In this document: positions 45,031 through 54,494 of the stretch, piece by piece
How the letters are laid out: each line of letters begins with the position of its first letter
How positions within the stretch are numbered: position 1 is the stretch's first letter
Assembly: GCF_007748035.1 (NCBI RefSeq)
Contig: NZ_CP036278.1
Span: 4,526,001-4,590,000, forward strand
Source of the DNA: Aeoliella mucimassa
Lineage (GTDB): Bacteria > Planctomycetota > Planctomycetia > Pirellulales > Lacipirellulaceae
Direction: 5' to 3'
Length of the DNA: 64,000 nt
Program-made: the position numbers and the translations under genes
The notes under the pieces: model-generated
Databases searched by the model: none
What the model was told of the DNA's origin: nothing
What the model saw: only the letters and a program-made list of their open reading frames with translations

Positions 45031-45277
45031 GCTGCTCACGACTGAGGGGGTTAGTTTGGGCACGCAGCGAAGCTTATGGACGCAACGGACCAAGGTGTCG
45101 CCTGATAGGTCTCCGGTTGCTATCACCGACAATCGTTTCTTGCAGAGTTAACGCTGAATCTGCCGATACCGAAGGGGATAGGGCCGCCCTTTCCTGCTGG
45201 GCTGCTGTTGACCGTCGAGGTCCACCGCACTAATATTCCCTAAGTTGTCAGTTCGCCTGGTCTTACGTAAAGCTCCG

Positions 45278-45790
45278 ATGTTCCGTCGTTCCATATCCTT
45301 GCTTGTACTTGCGGCCTATGCCGGTGCCCAATGGGCAGCGTTACCGCACGCACACGAAGGTGGTTGGAGCGACAATCATGGGTCAACGCCCCACATACAC
45401 TTGGCCTCGCTAGCTGATGATAGTCATCGTCAGCATGGCCACGGACACGACCACTCTCATCAAGGCCACTACCATGATGGTGGGCATAGCCACGAAGCCG
45501 ACCAGGTAGCTGCGAACTCACCGGACAGTCAGACACTCGGTTCGATTAGCGTTGCAGCCAGTTCGGCTGAGCATGATGACGATGCCGTCTACCTGCCCAA
45601 TCTAACGACGACAACCTTGCGAGATGACGCTGGCGTTAATTGGCTTGCGGCAACCGTGATGTTGATATCGCTCGACCAATTGCAAGTTCCTGCCCAGCTG
45701 GCGGAGGAACCTTGGTTTGCTGAGAATAGACCACCGCTCCGGGCTGGCGGCTGCGCTCTCTATCTTTCGCTACGCACTCTGCGTATCTAG
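45278..45790 (+). CDS. histidine-rich exported protein, metal binding
   Basis: From ATG 45278 the 170-residue protein has a signal peptide (MFRRSISLLVLAAYAGAQWA) and a His-rich segment (residues 25-80: HRQHGHGHDHSHQGHYHDGG). It lacks a known fold. Such proteins bind Cu, Zn or Ni in the periplasm and may pass them to efflux pumps. It lies 124 bp upstream of the RND operon. Confidence 0.75.
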   Translation: MFRRSISLLVLAAYAGAQWAALPHAHEGGWSDNHGSTPHIHLASLADDSHRQHGHGHDHSHQGHYHDGGHSHEADQVAANSPDSQTLGSISVAASSAEHDDDAVYLPNLTTTTLRDDAGVNWLAATVMLISLDQLQVPAQLAEEPWFAENRPPLRAGGCALYLSLRTLRI

Positions 45791-45813
45791 GTCGACGCCT
45801 ACGACTGCTCGTT

Positions 45814-45837
45814 CGTCTCACACTCTTTCGTGAGACG
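45814..45837 (+). promoter_or_regulatory. hairpin between the His-rich gene and the RND operon
   Basis: CGTCTCAC and GTGAGACG form a perfect 8-bp stem with an 8-base loop. No T run follows, so it is more likely an operator or processing site than a terminator. Confidence 0.4.
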
Positions 45838-45914
45838 TCTGCATTAGGTTCTGAGTCGATTCTCTGGCTGGTTATCGGCCATATCCGCTTGGGCATTCTT
45901 CGTTGGAGAGTGTG

Positions 45915-47312
45915 ATGTTTCGTAGGTTGCTGGTTTCATTAGCCGCATTGTGTGCCATCGCAGCGGTGGGCGTAGGGGTCTGGTTCGGCTACCAGCAGTG
46001 GCAGTCGGAACCCGCAGCTTCATCACCGGTCGAGGAGGCGTCCCTGGGTGCCGTGAAAACCGAAGACGGCAAAGTCATCGTCAGCGACCGTGCTCAACTA
46101 AACTTGGGACTCACGGCCAAGCCGCTGGAGACCCGCGTGTACTGGAAAACCATCACGCTGCCGGGGATGATTGTCGACCGCCCCGGCACGAGCGACCGCG
46201 ACGTGGTGACGCCCGCCGCTGGAGTCGTCACTCAGATTTACCACGTGCCGGGTGACTTGGTGCAGCCGGGCGAGCGACTGTTCACGATTCGACTTGCCAG
46301 CGACTCACTTCAGCAGACTCAGGCCGAATTATTCAAGGCCAGCGAGAACATCAAGCTGGCCGAGGCCAAGCGGCAGCGTCTAGTGAGGGGTGGCGAGGGA
46401 ATCCCACAAGCAAGAGTCATTGAAGCGGAAAGCGAAATCGCTCGCCTCAAAGTTGCCGTCCAAGGGTATCGCCAAGAGTTGCTCAATCGCGGTCTCCCCA
46501 ACGCCGAAATCGACGGCATTGCTCGTGGCAAATTACTAAGCGAACTCTCGATTGTTGCCCCGCGACTCGACTTTGCGGGCGATGCACCCAAGTCGGCAGA
46601 AGCTTTGGGATTTGAGCTGCATGAGTTGCTAGTAGAAATGGGTCAGCAGGTGCAGGCGGGGGCGACGCTCTGTAATCTTGCCAACCACCAACTTCTCGCT
46701 GTCGAAGGAAAGGCGTTTCGCGACGAGACAGCCCTGCTACAGCGAAGCCTCGAAGAAGGCTGGCCGGTAGAAGTCGATTTTCGCGAAGGAGCAACGACGG
46801 CTTGGCCCACCTTCGACCCGCTACTTCCCATCAGCTACATCGACAACTCGATTGACCCGGTCAATCGGACATTCAGCTTTCTGGCGTTGTTAGAGAATCA
46901 GCACAAGGTTGTCGAGCGGGATGGGCGTTCGCGACTGCTATGGCGATTCCGTCCTGGACAAAAGGTGCTGCTTCAAGTTCGCGTCGAAAAGATGGAGGAC
47001 GTTTTTGTCGTGCCCGCTGATGCTGTTGTTGCCGACGGGCTGGAGAACTACATCTTCACGCAAAACGTGAACACGTTCGAGCAAGTCAGTGTGCGAGTTC
47101 TCCATCGAGACCGCGAAACTGTGGTGATAGCCAACGATGGAGCGTTGGAGACCTATGAGCGGGATGGTGTGCAGAAGACGTTCGCCGCAGTCGCTCAGAA
47201 TGCAGCAGCCCAACTGAATCGTATGACCAAGACAAAATCGGATGGCTTGCCCCCTGGATATCATATCCACGCCGACGGCAGCCTCCACAAGAACGAAGAC
47301 GAGGACCGGTAA
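45915..47312 (+). CDS. RND periplasmic adaptor (CusB/CzcB type)
   Basis: The protein has 465 residues with an N-terminal membrane anchor (residues 5-24), a lipoyl/barrel-sandwich part (VVTPAAGVVTQIYHVPGDLV, QPGERLFTIR), a helical hairpin (about 135-205) and the beta-barrel parts. The last residues contain HIHADGSLH, a possible metal-binding tail. It bridges the inner-membrane pump and outer-membrane channel. It is followed after eight bases by the pump gene. Confidence 0.88.
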   Translation: MFRRLLVSLAALCAIAAVGVGVWFGYQQWQSEPAASSPVEEASLGAVKTEDGKVIVSDRAQLNLGLTAKPLETRVYWKTITLPGMIVDRPGTSDRDVVTPAAGVVTQIYHVPGDLVQPGERLFTIRLASDSLQQTQAELFKASENIKLAEAKRQRLVRGGEGIPQARVIEAESEIARLKVAVQGYRQELLNRGLPNAEIDGIARGKLLSELSIVAPRLDFAGDAPKSAEALGFELHELLVEMGQQVQAGATLCNLANHQLLAVEGKAFRDETALLQRSLEEGWPVEVDFREGATTAWPTFDPLLPISYIDNSIDPVNRTFSFLALLENQHKVVERDGRSRLLWRFRPGQKVLLQVRVEKMEDVFVVPADAVVADGLENYIFTQNVNTFEQVSVRVLHRDRETVVIANDGALETYERDGVQKTFAAVAQNAAAQLNRMTKTKSDGLPPGYHIHADGSLHKNEDEDR

Positions 47313-47320
47313 GGACACCT

Positions 47321-50300
47321 ATGCTCAACGCAATCATTCGTACCGCCCTTCGTCAACGCACCCTCGTGCTCGTCATCGCGATAGGGGTGTTGGTTTACGG
47401 TGGCTACTTAACCACCACGATTCCTATCGACGTCTTTCCTGACCTCGACCGACCCCGCGTCGTGATTCTCACCGAGTGCCCTGGCCTTTCGCCCGAGGAA
47501 GTCGAAACGCTGGTGACTCACCCCATCGAAACGGCCCTGCTGGGAGCATCCGGGGTGGAGGCGGTGCGTAGCCAGTCGAGTCAGGGGATGAACGTTATCT
47601 ACGTCGAGTTTGGCTGGCGGACCGAAATTCGCTCGGCACGACAAGTCGTCATGGAGAGGTTGGCCACGGTGCCGATGCCCGAGGGCATCCGCCCACAGAT
47701 GACGCCCCCCGCTTCGATTATGGGACAAATCCTGCACGTTGGTGTTCACCACCGAGACGGACCAGAGGGAGGTCGTTTGACGCCGATTGTGGGGACCGAC
47801 CTCCTCGCCGAGCTTACCGACGAGAGTGAGCTATCGGTCTGGAATCCACTTGAGCGGGACGACCTTGCTACTTGGGAACGGGTCTCTTACGACCAGCTGC
47901 AATGGGAGGGGACTGCTGAACGTCCAACGGCGAGGTTCGTTGTCCGCAACTCTCCCCTTACCGCGACGTTTCAGACACCGCTTGAGTCACAGATGGACCT
48001 GCGGACGACGACCGACTGGGTCATCCGTCCGCGGTTGCGAAAGCTATCCGGCATCGCAGAGGTCATCATCATGGGGGGCGAGGTGAAGCAATACCAAGTG
48101 CTCATCGACCCTCGTCGATTGCAGGAATATGACGTCACGCTGCAGGAAGTAGAGCAGGCGATAAAGGAGAATAACCTCAATACGAGCGGTGGATTTCTGA
48201 AAGAAGGTCAAAGTGAACGCCCGGTGCGAGTCATCGGTCGCCTCGGTCCGCTTCCGCTGCAAGTGATTTCCGAGCTGCTAAAAATCCCGGTCAAGCCGAA
48301 CGCCGACCGGACCGTACTGCTTCACCATGTCGCGGAAGTGGTCGAAGGGCCTGCCCCTAAGCGGGGTGACGCAAGCATTGATGGCCACTCAGGAGTAGTC
48401 ATTACCATTGTCAAGCAGCCGCACGCCGACACACGTCTGTTGACCGACCAAGTGAAAGCCGCACTACGCGAAACAGAGTCGACTCTTCCGGCTAACGTCG
48501 TATTCAATACAGACCTGTTTCAACTCAAGAGCTTCATAGACCGTGGCATCTATTATGTCGAGGAAGCGTTAGTAGTTGGTGCGGTGCTAGTCGTCATCGT
48601 CTTGTTCTTATTCCTCCTGAATCTTCGCACCACCTTCATCACGCTCACGGCGATTCCGTTGTCGCTCGTAATGACGACCATCGTGTTTCGTTTGATTAGC
48701 TTTCTCACTGATACAGAACTGTCAATAAACGTCATGACGCTGGGCGGCATCGCCGTTGCGATGGGCGAGTTAGTGGACGATGCCATCGTCGACGTCGAGA
48801 ACATCTTCCGTCGGTTGAGCGAGAACAACGCCCGAGAAAATCCACGTCCTTCGCTCGTTGTCGTCTACGAGGCGAGCCGAGAAATCCGCTCCGCCATCGT
48901 GTTCGGTACGGCAGTGGTCATTCTCGCGTTCATGCCGTTGTTCGCCCTCTCTGGTGTAGAGGGTCGGCTCTTCATTCCCTTGGGACTGGCGTACATCACT
49001 TCGATTCTCGCTTCGCTTCTGGTCTCGTTGACCGTCACGCCGGTCCTTTCCTACTACTTGCTCCCCCAATCGCGGGCCACTCATCGTCACCAAGATGGCT
49101 TACTTCTCCGCGTGCTGAAGTGGGGGGCGAGTTATCTGATTCGCTTCAGCATGCGGTACGCGGGCATTTTGCTCGTCGTAACCTGGGGGCTGGTTGGCTT
49201 TAGTGCGTGGCAACTTACTCAGTTGGGTGCGGACTTCTTGCCCAAATTCGACGAAGGAAGCGTGCAAATCAACGTGGCACTCCCTGGCGGTTCTTCACTC
49301 AAGGCGTCGAATGATGTCGCGGCGGTCATCGACCGGCAACTCATGGCGATGCAGAAGTCGCCCGAGAATCCTGACGGACCGGTGCTGCATTTCGCCCGTC
49401 GCACGGGCCGAGCCGAGTTGGACGAACACGCCCAGCCGGTCAACGTTGGGGAGTATATCCTCACGATGAACCCGCATTCGGGCATCGGTCGCGACGAGTT
49501 CTTGCGACAAGTCATCGCAGATTTGCGAAATGAAGTTCCGGGAGTGGAAATCGATGCGGAGCAGCCTCTCTCGCACCTCATCAGTCATATGCTCTCCGGG
49601 GTCAACGCCCAGATAGCGATTAAGTTCTTCGGGCCTGACCTCGATAAGCTGCGGGAATTGGCAGAGGAGGCCCGCGATGCTCTTGTAGAGATTGAAGGAG
49701 TCACCCCGCCCATTGTCGACCCGCAGCAACGTGTCGACGAGTTGCACGTGGTTCTGCGTCCCGACGACCTTTCGGTATATGGGCTGAGCCGTGCCTACGT
49801 TGCTGAGTTTGTGCAGACGGCCCTCAAGGGCGAAGCGGTTTCACAGGTGTTGGAAGGGCAGCGGAGATTCGACCTCGTCGTCCGCCTTCAAGAACCTTAC
49901 CACTCCGACCCGGAGTTTCTTAAGGAGTTGCGTCTCGACCTTCCCAGTGGGCAGGGACAAGTCCGCCTGAAGGACGTCGCCGACTTCCCCGCAGCGGCTA
50001 GCGGACCGAATCTCGTCAACCGCGAGAACGTTCAGCGTAAGCAAGTCATTCGCTGCAATGTCAGCGGTCGCGACCTAGCGAGTGCTGTCGACGAAATCGA
50101 AGAGCGTGTCCGTCAACGCATCGACCTTCCAGAAGGTTACTTTGTTGAGTTCGGCGGGCAGTTCGAGGCACAGCGGTCAGCGACGCTGATGATTACGGGA
50201 CTGGCCAGCGTCTCGCTGGCAGGCATCTTCGTTGTACTGATGATGCTGTTTCCTTCCACTCGTATCACGCTTCAAGTCCTCAACGCAGTGCCAACGGCAT

Positions 50301-50740
50301 TCATCGGGGGCGTGATGGCCCTCGTGGTGACCGGGCAAACGGTCACCGTTGCCAGTCTCGTCGGATTTGTGTCGCTTGCTGGTATCGCAGTACGCAACGG
50401 CATTCTGCTTGTGACCCACTACTTCTACCTATTGAAGGAAGAAGAGCTGCCGTTTTCACGCGAGACAATTCTACGCGGCAGCTTGGAACGATTGTCACCC
50501 GTGCTAATGACTGCGATTACAGCTGGCATTGGACTTCTTCCATTAGTGCTAGGTGGACATAAACCGGGCTTAGAAATCCTCTATCCGGTAGCCACGGTAA
50601 TCGTCGGCGGTTTGCTGACTTCGACCTTCTGTGAATTCTTCCTGCACCCCGGCTTGTTCTGGAAGTTCAGTGGCAAAGATGCGGAGCGATTGGTGCGAAG
50701 TGAAGGCTCCGATGCCGACCTATTACGAGACTCGGAATGA
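47321..50740 (+). CDS. heavy-metal RND efflux pump (CusA/CzcA family)
   Basis: The 1139-residue pump starts MLNAIIRTALRQRTLVLVIA and has 12 hydrophobic segments with two large periplasmic loops. The TM4 proton-relay region reads AMGELVDDAIVDVENIFRRL, with the acidic residues of HME-type RND pumps. It is longer than usual (about 1040) owing to insertions near residues 145-215 (HHRDGPEGG to VRNSPLTA). Expected substrates are Cu, Ag, Zn, Co or Cd; sequence alone does not decide. It moves metal from periplasm and inner membrane outward with CusB- and TolC-like partners. Confidence 0.9.
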   Translation: MLNAIIRTALRQRTLVLVIAIGVLVYGGYLTTTIPIDVFPDLDRPRVVILTECPGLSPEEVETLVTHPIETALLGASGVEAVRSQSSQGMNVIYVEFGWRTEIRSARQVVMERLATVPMPEGIRPQMTPPASIMGQILHVGVHHRDGPEGGRLTPIVGTDLLAELTDESELSVWNPLERDDLATWERVSYDQLQWEGTAERPTARFVVRNSPLTATFQTPLESQMDLRTTTDWVIRPRLRKLSGIAEVIIMGGEVKQYQVLIDPRRLQEYDVTLQEVEQAIKENNLNTSGGFLKEGQSERPVRVIGRLGPLPLQVISELLKIPVKPNADRTVLLHHVAEVVEGPAPKRGDASIDGHSGVVITIVKQPHADTRLLTDQVKAALRETESTLPANVVFNTDLFQLKSFIDRGIYYVEEALVVGAVLVVIVLFLFLLNLRTTFITLTAIPLSLVMTTIVFRLISFLTDTELSINVMTLGGIAVAMGELVDDAIVDVENIFRRLSENNARENPRPSLVVVYEASREIRSAIVFGTAVVILAFMPLFALSGVEGRLFIPLGLAYITSILASLLVSLTVTPVLSYYLLPQSRATHRHQDGLLLRVLKWGASYLIRFSMRYAGILLVVTWGLVGFSAWQLTQLGADFLPKFDEGSVQINVALPGGSSLKASNDVAAVIDRQLMAMQKSPENPDGPVLHFARRTGRAELDEHAQPVNVGEYILTMNPHSGIGRDEFLRQVIADLRNEVPGVEIDAEQPLSHLISHMLSGVNAQIAIKFFGPDLDKLRELAEEARDALVEIEGVTPPIVDPQQRVDELHVVLRPDDLSVYGLSRAYVAEFVQTALKGEAVSQVLEGQRRFDLVVRLQEPYHSDPEFLKELRLDLPSGQGQVRLKDVADFPAAASGPNLVNRENVQRKQVIRCNVSGRDLASAVDEIEERVRQRIDLPEGYFVEFGGQFEAQRSATLMITGLASVSLAGIFVVLMMLFPSTRITLQVLNAVPTAFIGGVMALVVTGQTVTVASLVGFVSLAGIAVRNGILLVTHYFYLLKEEELPFSRETILRGSLERLSPVLMTAITAGIGLLPLVLGGHKPGLEILYPVATVIVGGLLTSTFCEFFLHPGLFWKFSGKDAERLVRSEGSDADLLRDSE

Positions 50741-50798
50741 GAAATGGTGCAATCGATGTACCTAGATGTTTGTTTCCTCTAATCGAAGGAGTGAGAAA

Positions 50799-51764
50799 AT
50801 GGAGCGATTTTGCATGTCAGTTTCGTTAGCCCTAGCAGTTGGTCTGCTTGCATTCGTGGGCTGTTCCAAGTCGCCTGATACCCCGACGCCCCCCACGACG
50901 GGACCTGTCGCCCAAACGCAATCCAAACCAGAAGGGGAGCACACGCATGGTGCTGGGCCGAACGGCGGCGTGGTCTTCGACCTCGGCAGCCATCACGTTG
51001 AGTTTACCGTCGACCACGATGCCCAGACTTGCAAGTTTCTCATCCTTGGACCCGATGAGAAAACCCCTTTGCCGGTTGCCGCATCCGAGTTTGTGGTGCG
51101 TATTGCCGAGACGAAAACCGCCGACGGCACGATTGTGGAACCAATGACCATCATTGTGGAACCGGTCGACCCGGTGGATGGCAAAGCGGCTGAGTTTATC
51201 GGAACCGACCCCGGAATCGCGAATGTCGCGGATTTTGCAGGGAAGGTTTCTGGCCAGGTCAACGGAAAGCCCGCCAGCGGCGAGTTCGACGAAAGTGCGA
51301 GTGGAGGGCATGGGCACGCCCACACCCCACACGACGGCATGGTCGCGGCTCTGCTCAATGAGGCCGGTTCCACGGTTGGTTTCGTCGAACTGAAGTTGCA
51401 CGACGACAAAGGGGATTTGGAACTTTGGCTCGCAAAGGACCGCGAAATCACCCAGCCCATGGACCTCCCAGTGGATACCGAAGTACAGGTCACTTTTGCG
51501 GACTTTGGTGACAAGACCGTCACGCTAAGCGTGCGAAACAAAGAAAAGAATGAAGACGAAGACGGGACTCCGAATCTGCGAAACGGCAAGACCAACTACT
51601 TCATCTTCCCAGGCGATTCCGGGCAAGACCCGAGCTGGTTGATGGGGAAGCAGTTCAAGTCGGCAGTGACGGTTTCCTTGAGTGCCGACGGCGTAAATTA
51701 CACGTCAGAGCAGTTCACGCTAGTGCCCCATACGCACGCGGATGGGGAGGGGCATTCTCATTGA
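50799..51764 (+). CDS. histidine-rich metal-binding lipoprotein
   Basis: ATG 50799 has AAGGAG at the right distance and gives 321 residues. Lipobox LLAFVGC marks it as a lipoprotein. His clusters EHTHGAGPNGG, GGHGHAHTPHDG and PHTHADGEGHSH flank two beta-rich domains. It resembles metal-binding accessory proteins that accompany RND pumps in planctomycetes; a role in loading or sensing metal is inferred. Confidence 0.75.
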   Translation: MERFCMSVSLALAVGLLAFVGCSKSPDTPTPPTTGPVAQTQSKPEGEHTHGAGPNGGVVFDLGSHHVEFTVDHDAQTCKFLILGPDEKTPLPVAASEFVVRIAETKTADGTIVEPMTIIVEPVDPVDGKAAEFIGTDPGIANVADFAGKVSGQVNGKPASGEFDESASGGHGHAHTPHDGMVAALLNEAGSTVGFVELKLHDDKGDLELWLAKDREITQPMDLPVDTEVQVTFADFGDKTVTLSVRNKEKNEDEDGTPNLRNGKTNYFIFPGDSGQDPSWLMGKQFKSAVTVSLSADGVNYTSEQFTLVPHTHADGEGHSH

Positions 51765-51777
51765 GAGGCAGCTCAAT

Positions 51778-52110
51778 ATGATGGGGTACATTTTGCGGGT
51801 AGCGATAGCGGTGGTCACCATCGTGGCAGTATCGGAGTTGTCAAAAACTCATCCACGGTATGGTGCACTGCTGTTATCGCTACCGCTGACCAGCATTCTC
51901 GCTCTCGGCTTTAGTTGGCAGCAGCATCACGACTTGGTGTCAGTCTCACAGCTCGCCAAGGACACGCTGATTCTCGTGCCGCTCGGGCTGCCGTTATTCG
52001 TTCCGCTGGCTCTGGCTTCCCATTACGGCTGGAATTTTTACGCCGCCTTCCTAGCCGGAATAGTCCTTGCAGCTATTACAGTCGGAAGCTGGCTCGCTTT
52101 TAGTGCGTGA
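51778..52110 (+). CDS. small four-helix membrane protein (DUF3147-like)
   Basis: From ATG 51778 the 110-residue protein has four hydrophobic helices and the pattern SKTHPRYGALLLSLPLTSIL, typical of the DUF3147 type of unknown function. It starts 13 bases after the lipoprotein gene and belongs to the efflux operon. Confidence 0.65.
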   Translation: MMGYILRVAIAVVTIVAVSELSKTHPRYGALLLSLPLTSILALGFSWQQHHDLVSVSQLAKDTLILVPLGLPLFVPLALASHYGWNFYAAFLAGIVLAAITVGSWLAFSA

Positions 52111-52177
52111 TTAAGTGATACCGTCGATACACAAGGAAGAAGCGGTGTAATGCGTACAAGGGGAAGGAGCCCCACCT

Positions 52178-53623
52178 TTGAATAAGAACCAGTATCAAGA
52201 CCGCCTACGGCGGCGGACGCTGCTCGTTGCCGTGCTGTTGGCTACTGCAGTGGTGCAACCTGCTTGGGGGCAGTCTGAGGACGTACCCTTGCGGCTAGAA
52301 AACCCGCTGGGCATGACGCCTTCGCCAATCGAGAGGCTTCCACCCCATGATAGCATTCCCGTCGATGCCTCAGAGAAGGGTCTGACGCTAGCAGATTTGG
52401 AAGCGATTGCTCTATCGCGGAACCCCTCCATCGCCCGTGCTGCCGATTTAGTGGGAGCTGCACGAGGTGCGTTCGTTCAAGCGGGCTTAGGCCCGAATCC
52501 ATCGTTCGGCTATGACGGACAGCAACTTGGGAGTGGAGGGTTGGCCGAGCAGCACGGTGTCGCGTTCGGGCAGGAGATTGTGACCGGTGGCAAGCTTCGC
52601 CTCAGTCGTGCAGTCGCCCGGAAACGTATCGAGTTGGCTGAGCAGCAGTTCGCCGCCCAAAGGCAACGTGTACTCACGGATGTTCGGCTCGCTTACTACC
52701 AGGTCCTCGTCGCTCAACGACAAATCAATCTGGCCGAAGAACTGATACGTGTGAGTGCTGAAGGGACACGTGCTGTTGATGCTTTGTACAAGGCCGCTGA
52801 GGTGGGGCGAGTCGATATCCTCCAAGCACAGTTAGAAGCCGAGCAGGCACAGATAACGCTCCACGCCGCAAAGAATCGATACGAGTCCGCATGGAGAGCT
52901 CTGACTGCGGTCATTGGGGAGCCTAATCTCAACCAACAGTCCTTGCTTGGTAACCCCGCGGCAGTCTCCAACGAAATGCAGTTCCAGGCCGTTCTTACCG
53001 AGTTGCAGAACCGGAGCCCTGAAGTGAGTGCGGCGTTTGCCGAATTGGAGCGTGCCCGATTCGCGGTGGATAGAGCAAGAGCCGAACCGATTCCCAATGT
53101 CACGGTGCTCGGCTTGGTGAACTGGCAAGACAACGGCATCGGCGGCAAGCCAGACGGCGGCGTGGCGGTCTCGATTCCCATACCACTGTTCAATCGGAAT
53201 CAAGGTGCGATTGCACAAGCTGAGCGTGAAGTAGCGGCGGCTCGCAATGCAATCGACCAAGTGGAGCTAAGCCTGCAACAACGACTGGCGGCGGTTTACG
53301 AGACGTATGCCGTGGCCCGCAATCAAGTAGAACGTTATCGAGAAATAATGCTCCCCGCCGCTAATGAAGCCCTCACGCTCTCCCGCAAGATGTACCAGGC
53401 AGGCGAATCCAACTTCGTTGCCGTTCTCACTGCCCAGCGTACATTCGCCCAAACCAACAGCAACTACCTGGACGCCGTACTACGCTTACGGACAGCGGAG
53501 GCACTTATGGAAGGGTTGCTATTGTCGGGAAGCTTGGACGGAGGAGAGGGCGTGGGCAACCCGGCTAATACGTCAACTCCGGACCAGAAGGGCATGATGG
53601 CTCCTTTGCTGCTGAATCGCTGA
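52178..53623 (+). CDS. TolC-family outer-membrane channel
   Basis: Translation probably starts at TTG 52178, placed nine bases after AAGGAG; no ATG fits. The 481-residue protein has a signal peptide (ending AWGQ) and the repeated helical hairpins of the OEP family (LADLEAIALSRNPSIARAAD; QAQLEAEQAQITLHAAKNRY; VAVLTAQRTFAQTNSNYLDA). It completes the tripartite efflux system. It is the last gene before the island's right end. Confidence 0.88.
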   Translation: MNKNQYQDRLRRRTLLVAVLLATAVVQPAWGQSEDVPLRLENPLGMTPSPIERLPPHDSIPVDASEKGLTLADLEAIALSRNPSIARAADLVGAARGAFVQAGLGPNPSFGYDGQQLGSGGLAEQHGVAFGQEIVTGGKLRLSRAVARKRIELAEQQFAAQRQRVLTDVRLAYYQVLVAQRQINLAEELIRVSAEGTRAVDALYKAAEVGRVDILQAQLEAEQAQITLHAAKNRYESAWRALTAVIGEPNLNQQSLLGNPAAVSNEMQFQAVLTELQNRSPEVSAAFAELERARFAVDRARAEPIPNVTVLGLVNWQDNGIGGKPDGGVAVSIPIPLFNRNQGAIAQAEREVAAARNAIDQVELSLQQRLAAVYETYAVARNQVERYREIMLPAANEALTLSRKMYQAGESNFVAVLTAQRTFAQTNSNYLDAVLRLRTAEALMEGLLLSGSLDGGEGVGNPANTSTPDQKGMMAPLLLNR

Positions 53624-53698
53624 GAAGTAGCACGAACCGGAGGCAACAAATGCCCCAAGTTCGTCAGCCCGTTAATCCGACTAGGCGACCGAAACTGC

Positions 53699-53715
53699 TG
53701 CGGTTCGAATCCGCA
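53699..53715 (+). other. isolated tRNA T-arm-like hairpin
   Basis: TGCGGTTCGAATCCGCA is a perfect 5-bp T-arm with a TTCGAAT loop. No acceptor or anticodon arm surrounds it. It may be a relic of an older attachment site near the island end. Confidence 0.35.
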
Positions 53716-53774
53716 AAGAGCAAGGTCTTGCTATATGCACAACAGGTCTGGTTCGAACCTCGTGTCGGGCTCGG

Positions 53775-53998
53775 TCACGAAAGGCACATGATGAGTTTGA
53801 TGGAATTAAGAATCTCGCGTCGGGATTCGGCAGGTAGATTTGGCCATGCCAGATGGAGTTGATGGAGTTCCCAGGTCAGTTCGAGGCTTGTATCGGGGCA
53901 CTCGCCAGACTGACAATCGGACCGCTGCCAGTCCGCTGCCAGCCCCTTTTGCGAAGCACAAAAGCCCTTGTTTTCTAGGGTGAAGTGGCACTCCGTCT
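53775..53998 (-). other. orphan C-terminal coding segment of the integrase (attP right arm)
   Basis: Starting in the att core at 54026 on the minus strand, the frame shared with int stays open for 83 codons to a TGA at 53775-53777. It reads KWRRRESNPQTECHFTLENK, then DWQRSDCQSGECPDTS and LTWELHQLHLAWPNLPAESR. It has no start of its own. In the excised circle it would be joined to codon 436 of int, giving the native C-terminus. Confidence 0.8.
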
Positions 53999-54026
53999 GC
54001 GGGTTCGATTCCCGCCGCCTCCACTT
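53999..54026 (+). repeat. attR core (28-bp direct repeat)
   Basis: Identical to 20942-20969 within ssrA. It marks the right junction of the island; chromosomal DNA resumes at 54027. Confidence 0.92.
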
Positions 54027-54434
54027 GAGTTGTTTTCAGACCTGCATTGTCTCGCATCATCGCGACTCTAAGCGATAGAGACGAGGAGCTCGACCGGGCT
54101 TCCTGCCAACTTCGGCAGGCGTGACCGGCAAGAACCTGATTGCAGTCGCCTTCAAAAGGAAGGTTGCGGGACACACAGCCCGCAGCCTTCTTTTCGATGC
54201 CCGCGATACTTAGCCGAGCCCAGCTTCAGCGGTCGCAAAATTAGTGAAGAGCCCTCCTCCCTTTCTTCAACTCTCTCACTTGCTGTCCAAATACGAGAAT
54301 AGCGAGAAGACCATCTGCACGCTTTATGCTTGCAACCTACTACTATGTTTCATATCTTACTGCAGCGTAATACTGCGAAGGGCTTACGCTCCTATTCCAA
54401 TTACACACCACTATCGAAGCTGGGGAGACCTCGA
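54027..54434. other. chromosomal region after the island
   Basis: No gene is supported in these 408 bases. They contain the terminator at 54159-54194 and the leader of the interrupted tautomerase gene. Confidence 0.5.
54159..54194 (+). terminator. intrinsic terminator, probably the original ssrA terminator
   Basis: GAAGGTTGCGGG pairs over 12 bp (one G-U) with CCCGCAGCCTTC and is followed by TTTT. It lies 133 bp after attR, where transcription of ssrA would have ended before the island arrived. Confidence 0.8.
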
Positions 54435-54494
54435 ATGCCATTGGTGAACTGCGATAGCCCAAGACTTTCGGACAGCGGCGGGAGCCATATTCTG

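Noticed and set aside
20942-54026. Prophage
   Set aside because: No capsid, terminase, portal or tail genes are present; integrase and DUF932 alone do not make a phage.
53806-54174. 122-residue frame reading through the attR core on the minus strand
   Set aside because: It contains the AGIEPADG-type peptide that antisense tRNA/tmRNA ends always produce; the frame matching int is a different one.
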